15,721 bases of DNA, taken from the NCBI GenBank assembly GCA_027596945.1, contig JADGJH010000651.1, positions 1-15,721 on the forward strand. The letters are read 5' to 3'. Made by a program: the position numbers and the translations under genes. How positions within the stretch are numbered: position 1 is the stretch's first letter; each line of letters starts with the position of its first letter. Positions 9,749 to 15,721 of this stretch are shown one piece after another. Source of the DNA: Physocladia obscura (lineage: Eukaryota; Chytridiomycota; Chytridiomycetes; Chytridiales; Chytriomycetaceae). Under the pieces are notes generated by a model that was given only the letters and a program-made list of their open reading frames with translations, ran no database searches and was not told the origin of the DNA.

Positions 9749-11126
9749 ATGAGAATAATCGTCAAAGCTTGGAGTGATTGCCTAGCATATGACTTTTTTT
9801 TTTTTTGGAGACAAAAAGGTTCAGCATTTCATATGGCATACCAAACGGTTTACTCAGACAACTTGTGCAGCGAGGCAGTGTCGGTGGAATGGTTTTCAGG
9901 ATCATGCACAGCAGCAGCGTGTCAGTTGTATTACGGCAGCAACTACTACAAGAGTCAGTGTCTTGGAGATTACACTGAAACAACGTTTGATGCAAGTGTG
10001 GCTGCGTTGCTGGGCGGAAATAATTACGCATTCCGCGCGTATTACACTGACACAGATTGCACAACCCTGTATAGAATGGAATCGGACGAACTCAACGGCT
10101 GTCAAGCAAACAGCAACTCGTCTTCCTTCATGGCCACCACGTCTGGAATCGAGGGCTATTCCGATACCACATGTACCGGCTCTCTCGCCTCATCCACGCC
10201 ATATCAGGCTGGCTGTCAAACTTACAGTTCTTCGTCAAGTGCTGCAAAGTCTTTCCGTGTTGTTTCTGTTGGCGGGACTCCCTATTCCACTGCAACTTCT
10301 GCCACGGCTTTGACTGTTCAAAGCACTTCTTCTTACACCTCTTCTTTTTTTTCTTCTTCTTCTACCTCTTCATCAAATTTAAATACCTCATCGCCAAACT
10401 CGTCGTCCAACACTGGTGCAATTGTTGGTGGCATCGTTGGAGCTATCGTTGTGGTCGTTATTGCGATTGGTTTGTTTTGGTACTTCAAAAAGCAGCAGAA
10501 ATCAAGCAAGTACCTTCCGCCTCCACCACCACTGTATGTCTTTTCGAGAATCTTCTCTTTTTTCCAATCATTTTCCTTATTGATTATTATTAGAGCTACG
10601 AACAACAGCAACTTTACAGGCCCTGCAAACAGTTTTGCAATTGCAGTCGAAACCAACAAGGGGCCCAATTCTATTTCAGATAGAGGCGGCAGCAGTGTTC
10701 CACTAAACACATCGTTTATCCAAACTGCTGCCAGTGGAACAGTTGTCAATGAAGGAATTCATCCACAGTTTGTAAACTCTTTTTTTTTTTTTGCAGAAAT
10801 AATTTCATTTAAAAAATACAAACAGTCCAGTTCAAGACAAAGCAGCCATGTTCAACCTTACAAATAGCAGCGAAAATCAGGAAACTGATTATTTGAACGT
10901 TGTTAATTGGTCTATTGCTGAGGCAGCAGCTTGGATCTTTAGAAATGGTGGTGGAAGTGTTGGGGCAACCAAAGTCACTACTGAAAATATTAATGGAAAA
11001 ACACTCTTGACAGAGCCATTAAATGACTTGCTTGCAGTTATTCCAACAGAAACTTTTGGCGGTAAGACACAACTAAGAGAAGCATTGGCTGAGTTGCAGA
11101 ATTCAGTTGCTCCTCCAACTTATTAA
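9749..11126 (+). CDS. Cys-rich single-pass membrane protein with cytoplasmic SAM-like domain
   Basis: Probably a cell-surface sensor or adhesion receptor. Exons 9749–10533, 10594–10767 and 10826–11126 join in phase to 419 residues. About residues 30–170 contain three Cys-rich repeats with a shared pattern (YSDNLC, YTDTDC and YSDTTC, each followed about 12–18 residues later by GSC or GCQ). A Ser/Thr-rich stalk (about 175–222) follows, then one strong membrane segment, AIVGGIVGAIVVVVIAIGLF (about 224–244), and a basic stop-transfer KKQQK. The tail starts with poly-Pro and ends with a SAM-like fold (about 345–412: NWSIAEAAAWI, INGKTLL, LNDLL, GGKTQLREALAEL). The stalk–membrane–tail layout recalls Wsc/Mid2 sensors. 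The start is uncertain: the ATG at 9749 gives no signal peptide and passes through a T run. The first 76 nt or so may be an intron ending at TTCAG (9824), with the real N-terminus in an unseen upstream exon. The second intron uses the donor GTTTGT (10768), chosen because only it keeps phase. Confidence 0.7.
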
Positions 11127-11329
11127 AAAAGAATTTTTTTTTTTTTTTTTTAAAAATAAAACTCTCATTAAATATGACATTTTCGCTGTGCTAGCCCAGC
11201 AAGTTTTGAGTAAGAGCGTAATGGTCAAAATCTACTGTTATCTACTTACCGTTGTTCACCCCACTGCCACAAAAAACTTAAAGTATCTTGCTAATCCATT
11301 ATTTTCTTTCTTAGTTTTAACAAAAAAAT

Positions 11330-11560
11330 ACCCAACACTACTTGACGGAATGCATGGTGGGATTTTTACAAAAACAGGGGTGGAATTTTTTTTTTTGCTC
11401 TTCAGTAGATTTAAATATATCCTACCCAAACATCTGCAATGGTGCAACAATACTGTTCTTGATGGCCCAATGTACTTTGTTAATGATATTTATCAAATCA
11501 ACAAGAGCTTTAAAGTCTGGAGAGGAAATAGCTGTTAATTATTTACCACTCAAAGCATAA
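11330..11560 (+). pseudogene. Decayed SET-domain C-terminus
   Basis: The frame ending at TAA 11558–11560 reads STRALKSGEEIAVNYLPLKA, which matches the end of SET methyltransferase domains, where RDI-K-GEEI-x-x-Y contributes to the cofactor and lysine site. Upstream in the same frame is NISYPNI, resembling a damaged NHSC-x-PN motif. The expected SRF just before it sits in another frame, and a long T run at about 11385–11397 separates the pieces. No start codon or N-terminal SET region is visible. It is most simply a frameshifted relic; a real last exon preceded by the acceptor GCTCTTCAG (11405) is the alternative. Confidence 0.4.
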
Positions 11561-11684
11561 GCAGTTTTGTGATTTCACAAACATTCAAAGAATCAAATAA
11601 ATATACTTATTAATAAAAATATAAAAACTAATAATAAAAGTAATAAATGGGGATTTCTTGGATGTATTCAGTGGAGATTACTCT

Positions 11685-12742
11685 TCAATACAAGTTACCA
11701 ACCACCCCCTTCAAACTTGGCCGTTGGACTCCACCAAGTTTTTTTTTAGCTTGTAATTGTACCAACTCCTCATGAGCCAGGTTCAATCTGCTTCCTAAAA
11801 CGGCAGCTTTCACAGTCGCAATAGGAGCCGCATTCGGATTACCTTGTCTCCAAAATTCCACGCGGGTCTCGATATAATCCAAGCCTTGGTTGATAAGGTC
11901 TGCAATCTCGCCGTCGCAGCTGCGGCAAAGACGTGCGTCGGAGAGAAGATCAAGGAGAAAAAGTTTGTCATCTTGAAGTTCTTGAATCAAGTTTCGTTCA
12001 AGTTGCAATGCAGCTGCCCCGCGATCGATAATCGGAGTAGTGCGAAGGGCACGCGACAGCAATTTTGCGTCTGTCACACCACCACCATTTCTGCCAGCAT
12101 CATTTCGAACTACTCCTGTCCCAACCGACGCTGCAGTTGCCCCAGTAGCGGTTGCTGCCGCTGCCGCGTGCTGAGCCTGTCTTTCCGCCTTCATTTTAAC
12201 TGTATCCAGCAAAACAACTGCACTGCGAATCGCCTCAATGCATTTGTGGATTCCCATTTCGAACCCGACAAGTTCAGGCCGTGCGCGCGCTCCGCGATGG
12301 AAAAGCACCAACGCGTCTTCAAAGTCTCCACGCGAGTATAATGTTTCGGCTTTTTGGTACACTGCGCGGATGAATGACGGCGACTGCTCGAGAACTTTGT
12401 TGACATCTTCAAGAGACGCCACAGAATCACCTGTTTATTTATTTTGGAAAAAAAATTTTTTTTTCTTGGGAGAAATGAACCTTGCATCATGAAACAGCGT
12501 GCGCGATTGACAAGACAGTCAAGCTGATTCGGAACTAAAACGAGAGCGCGGTTATATCTATCAATGGCTTCCGCAAATAACCCTGTTTCATTTGTGTTCA
12601 TTGCTACTGCGAAAAAATGCAAAAGAAAGGGAAAGAAAATCACGCTAAAACCTGACGCTGCAAGCTTATCCGCTTCGGCGTGCAATGCTTGATATTGCCC
12701 CTGTACATCTTTTGGATCCATTTCTACTTCATCGTTATCCAT
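11685..12742 (-). CDS. ODAD4: Outer dynein arm docking complex subunit 4-like TPR protein
   Basis: Homologue of ODAD4/TTC25, which helps dock outer dynein arms on axonemal doublet microtubules, so it implies a motile flagellum. The exons, in transcription order, are 12742–12652, 12582–12481 and 12430–11685, joining in phase to 312 residues (introns 69 and 50 nt). The N-terminal TPR array is clear: EADKLAASGLFAEAIDRYNR, then LVNRARCFMMQGD, then AVYQKAETLYSRGDFEDALV and LFHRGARARP. These align with human TTC25, as does the later block LIQELQDDKLFLLDLL and LINQGLDYIETRVEFWRQGN. Between them is an Ala/Thr/Gly-rich low-complexity linker. The protein stops (TGA 11687–11685) shortly after the FWRQ block, whereas human TTC25 continues with a long second TPR region. 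It is therefore a short form, about half length. Expression would be expected with zoospore formation. Confidence 0.85.
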
Positions 12743-12750
12743 TTTTATAA

Positions 12751-12924
12751 CTGTCCTTTGTTCTTATTTTCTCTGAATTTGAAGGAAAATCTGTGCGAAA
12801 GACAAAAATCTTGGAAGATGATATTGAGGCTGACATTGCATTTGGAAAACAAACGGAAGAACATTTGGTACTATCCATTATCGGCAGACCACATTTAGTG
12901 CTTGAAACTACTTCCTTACACTGA
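12751..12924 (+). other. Unassigned coding-like open frame antisense to the ODAD4 upstream region
   Basis: On the plus strand 57 codons are open between in-frame TAA (12748–12750) and TGA (12922–12924). The part from 12784 reads like real protein (KTKILEDDIEADIAFGKQTE, then LVLSIIGRPHLVLETTSLH), but there is no ATG and I recognise no family. It could be the last exon of an undetected plus-strand gene or a relic. A T-rich tract with a possible acceptor (TTTGAAG) precedes it. The opposite strand is also open for 81 codons but has a Ser/Cys-rich, shadow-like composition. Confidence 0.35.
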
Positions 12925-13013
12925 TGATTGAGCCAGTCAGTAAAGACATCATATTCAAAGCTTTTATTAAAGACAAGCAAGCAAGAAAAAAAACAATAAC
13001 GGCGACAACCATA

Positions 13014-14579
13014 CTAATCGTGCGGTTTGTCAATCGAATCACCTTGTTCACCTAGTCCTATCTCCAACCGTCTCTTTCCAGCCAAATATAGCATACACTC
13101 ATCATAACTCCTGGGCAAAATTCGCATCCACTCCTGCGGATGCTGTCCATCATCATTCTTGCCAGCTACAGTTTTAAAAGTGAACCAAAATTCATTGCTC
13201 AAATAGTGACTGCCTTCATCTGCCTGGACAATATGCGCAGCGACTTTGACAACGATTTTGTCTTCAAACGAATAAACGACTTGCGATGTTAGGTCGAGAA
13301 CTGAGCCGACGTCGACGGGTTTTTTGAACGTGATGTCGTCCAGAGCAAGGAATTGGAGTGGGCGTTTGCAGAACATTACTCCCGTTGCGTAGCCAAGTTC
13401 GAAGCCAAGTCTCATTAAGTGACCTCCGAAAATCTGATATTATAAGTTCAATGAGTTACATCGTTGCATTTTGTTTTTTTAAATTTTATTCTGTTCTGGC
13501 TCTATCTCAAGCTTCGCTCGATACAACACGCTCGCTGCCTGCATACACTAATATAAAACCTTATTATGAACATTACGATCTTGCGGAAAAGTCAAAACAA
13601 GATTCTGAAAGGTAGTGTCCTTCATCCAAACCACATTTTTTGGTTTCGCTTTCGCAGGGTCAGGATTTCCGTTCGCATCCAGATACTTCATATATTCCAG
13701 GAAAATTGAATGGACAAGCTGCATTTCGGACAAGTCAGGAACGCGTAGTGATGGACTGGCTTGTGCGGCGAGTTGTTTGCGGGCTTTGTGGCGCGCACCC
13801 GCTTCAAAGAGGGCAGTTTCTTGGGAGTTGGTGAGGGTAAGTGGTGGAGCGGGGGCAGGGCGACCAGTTGTCGCGTCAAGTGAAACCATGATGAATTTAG
13901 CAATGAGGAAGACATCGCCGGTCAGTTTATTAGCGGGGAGAGGGGTGCGGAGGTATGCGATTGATTCCATGTCATGCAATGTGAGGCCGGCATCGGTATG
14001 GATCGGCATTAGTTTGATAATTACTTCCATTGACGACTTGCCAACATCTGTACGGAATTTTCGTGGATGGCCTCATCAGCAGATCCCAAAAAAAAGAAAT
14101 CAACTAACATGTGACATGGCCTGACAATGAAACATCCAGATTTGCAGGAATTTCGCTAATCAAATCCATGCGATCGACGCTTGCTGGATAAACGCATAAT
14201 GTTAAATTCAGTTTGTGATAATTAGTGAAGTTTCACCTGTAACAACAGCTAACGGTTTCAATGCCTCAGCACAATGCATGAAGGAAATGTAACCAGCCAG
14301 CGCATCAAGATCTTCAAGAACTTTTCCAACACGAATACGGCCAAAGTGGCTAGAATATTCGTCGCGTAGATGTTCGTCGGATGCAAACGGAAGGAAAACT
14401 TGAACAAACGAATCTTGCATGACACGCGAAACTGAGTTGTCTGAAAAAGGAGGCGACGTAGTGTTTTTTACGCGACCCTGTGCTTTAACTTGCGCCATAC
14501 GTTCGTTGAATTTGTGCACCCAAAGGCGCGACGTGAATAGTGACCGGTTACCAAGCTCGCTGGTGTTGATTTCTGCCAT
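13014..14579 (-). CDS. Acyl-CoA thioesterase, ACOT9 type (double hotdog)
   Basis: An acyl-CoA hydrolase of the ACOT9/ACOT10 family, which is mitochondrial in animals and releases free fatty acid and CoA. The exons, in transcription order, are 14579–14237, 14183–14109, 14047–13560 and 13433–13014. They join in phase to 441 residues, very close to human ACOT9. Introns are 53, 61 and 126 nt. The first hotdog domain spans roughly residues 80–250, with FGRIRVGKVLEDLDALAGYI, then SVDRMDLISE and GHVTYVGKSSMEV. The second starts at RNVHNKIFGGHLMRLGFELG, matching the ACOT9 R-N-x-H-x-x-x-FGGFLMR block, and continues with VDVGSVLDLTSQV. The end block SYDECMLYLAGKRR matches the SMLYLDGQR region. The 126-nt intron falls exactly between NK and IFGG. 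I see no strong mitochondrial presequence, although the N-terminus has few acidic residues after the first ten. The stop is TAG. Confidence 0.92.
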
Positions 14580-14783
14580 TATTCTGTCGAAAAGGGTTGT
14601 GACTTTTCATCAAAAAATCGGTAATTCGATATTTGTCAGCTTACGAAAGATTACTTTTATTACCTGACAAGCTTTCTATTTCATTGTTTGTTTAAAGTGT
14701 TCTATTTTTCCAGAGTGAATAGTCAAAATATTTCAGTATTATTTCAAATTAATATTATGGAAACTGAATATTGTGGAAAGTGA
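14580..14783. promoter_or_regulatory. Divergent promoter region between ACOT9-type gene and TIP41
   Basis: The start codons of the minus-strand thioesterase (14579) and plus-strand TIP41 (14784) face away from each other across 204 bp of A+T-rich sequence, which must hold both promoters and leaders. I see no distinctive motif; the assignment rests on layout. Confidence 0.5.
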
Positions 14784-15650
14784 ATGATCTCAACGCACAC
14801 AATCATTGCCAGACCTGCGACAACTGCGCCAACAACAACGACGGCGAGAACTATGGCACCGCCAACTCGAATTCAAAACACAGCAACAGCATCTCTTGCG
14901 GTCGCATACACGTTAATTCCTGCACCAACGATTTCGGGAATCGAATTCACAACATCCACGAATGCGAAATGGCGCATCACAGCCACGAAAGCACCCATTC
15001 TTAATGCTGATCAAATGGACAAGTTAAATTTGATTTTTTACTTATTTTATTTATTATTTATTATTTATTTTTAAAAGCATTTGCAATGAACTCATAATAA
15101 TTGTCAAAAACAATAATTTAAACCTTGATCGACGCGCATGCGCTTTCTTTCAAAACAAACAAACAAAATGAAAACAAAAAGGCTGACAGAATCAGGACGA
15201 ATTCAAGTTCCATTTCCCGAAATGTTTTTTGGAAACAACCGCGTGTGTTTACAGAAATTTGATGAAGAAAAATACAATGCCGACACTACCATCGCCGTTG
15301 ATAAAGATAGTCTTGTCGTTGTGGATGCTGTTGATGCACTTGGAGCTGTCGCGTTTGGAAATTTTGCGGTTATGGAGGACGTGAAAGTCAGTTATTCGAA
15401 GGAATGGACTGAAAAAAGGTTTTTCTTTGAATATATACATATAAATCCGAGTTTTTACTATTTAATTCTAGCTTTTGATTTATTTTATTTTTTGTTCAGT
15501 GAAAGGTTACATGGAAAAATCAAGAAGATTGCTAAACCGTATGATTGGACGTATACACCGAAAGGATATCACACGACTTTTGGAGGCGGCGTTCGTGCTA
15601 GTGCTGATAACTCTGATTCGGCCAGCCGTGAGAGAAAGCATCCTACACAG
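14784..15650 (+). CDS. TIP41: TIP41/TIPRL-like PP2A regulator, 3' end outside window
   Basis: TIP41/TIPRL binds PP2A-type catalytic subunits and in yeast acts with Tap42 in TOR signalling. The visible exons are 14784–15022, 15182–15418 and 15500–15650, joined in phase across introns of 159 and 81 nt. Exon 1 encodes a Thr/Ala-rich leader, then the family start ISGIEF and WRITATKAPILNADQMDKL. Exon 2 continues LTESGRIQVPFPEMFFGNN and later VDALGAVAF and VKVSYSKEWTEK. Exon 3 has the hallmark KIKKIAKPYDWTYT. A GTGAAA donor follows CAG at 15650, so the remaining C-terminal half (the ILFYDE and RVMP region in relatives) should lie beyond 15721. Read without that splice, the frame stops at 15680 after VKQSRKKYL. 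The acceptor of intron 1 (AAAAAG) is weak, but only this join restores the conserved DKL-to-PFPEM spacing. Confidence 0.9.
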
Positions 15651-15721
15651 GTGAAACAAAGCAGAAAAAAGTATTTATAACTACGCGCAAAAAATTGACG
15701 GGTTCTGAATCTCGTTTAACC

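Noticed and set aside
14760..15003. Minus-strand frame starting MGAFVAVMRHFAFVDVV with a later membrane-like stretch
   Set aside because: It has an internal TGA and matches no family, whereas the plus strand of the same DNA encodes the conserved TIP41 N-terminus spliced in phase to the next exon.
1..15721. Mobile elements, CRISPR arrays, tRNA or rRNA genes
   Set aside because: No transposase, terminal repeats, regularly spaced repeats or tRNA box A/B pattern was seen; repeats present are simple microsatellites and homopolymer tracts.

Overview
The window is nuclear DNA of a eukaryote. Every confident gene is split by short GT–AG introns, most of them 46–95 nt, in A+T-rich sequence. The stop codons TAA, TAG and TGA are all used, so the standard code fits. 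One gene is a homologue of ODAD4/TTC25, an outer-dynein-arm docking protein, so the organism should build a motile flagellum. This, the compact intron style, a serine-rich Wsc/Mid2-like surface sensor and a fungal-style FAD oxidoreductase together suggest a zoosporic (chytrid-type) fungus. That is inference from gene content; another flagellated opisthokont or protist is not excluded.

Layout from left to right. 14–4296 (+): an ABCC/MRP-type transporter in eight visible exons, cut by the left edge. 4297–5292: about 1 kb with no confident gene. 5293–6465 (−): TSR3, the 18S rRNA aminocarboxypropyltransferase, in three exons; its core exon is strikingly G+C-rich. 6517–7073 (+): a calmodulin-like four-EF-hand protein that starts only 51 bp from the TSR3 start, in divergent orientation. 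7250–8870 (+): a DAO-family FAD oxidoreductase. 8871–9748: an A+T-rich gap. 9749–11126 (+): a Cys-rich, Ser/Thr-rich single-pass membrane protein whose tail carries a SAM-like domain. About 11330–11560 (+): what looks like a decayed SET-domain C-terminus. 11685–12742 (−): ODAD4-like TPR protein. 13014–14579 (−): ACOT9-type acyl-CoA thioesterase. 14784–15650 and beyond (+): TIP41/TIPRL, cut by the right edge.

The genes are mostly unrelated housekeeping functions: transport, ribosome maturation, calcium sensing, amine or amino-acid oxidation, acyl-CoA hydrolysis, PP2A/TOR signalling and flagellar assembly. I see no operon-like pathway and no mobile element, CRISPR array, rRNA or tRNA. The most unusual points are the SAM-tailed surface sensor, the compositional break inside TSR3, the 51-bp divergent start region, and an unexplained coding-like frame just upstream of ODAD4. 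Exon joins were worked out by hand from splice sites, reading phase and family alignment from memory; no search was run.
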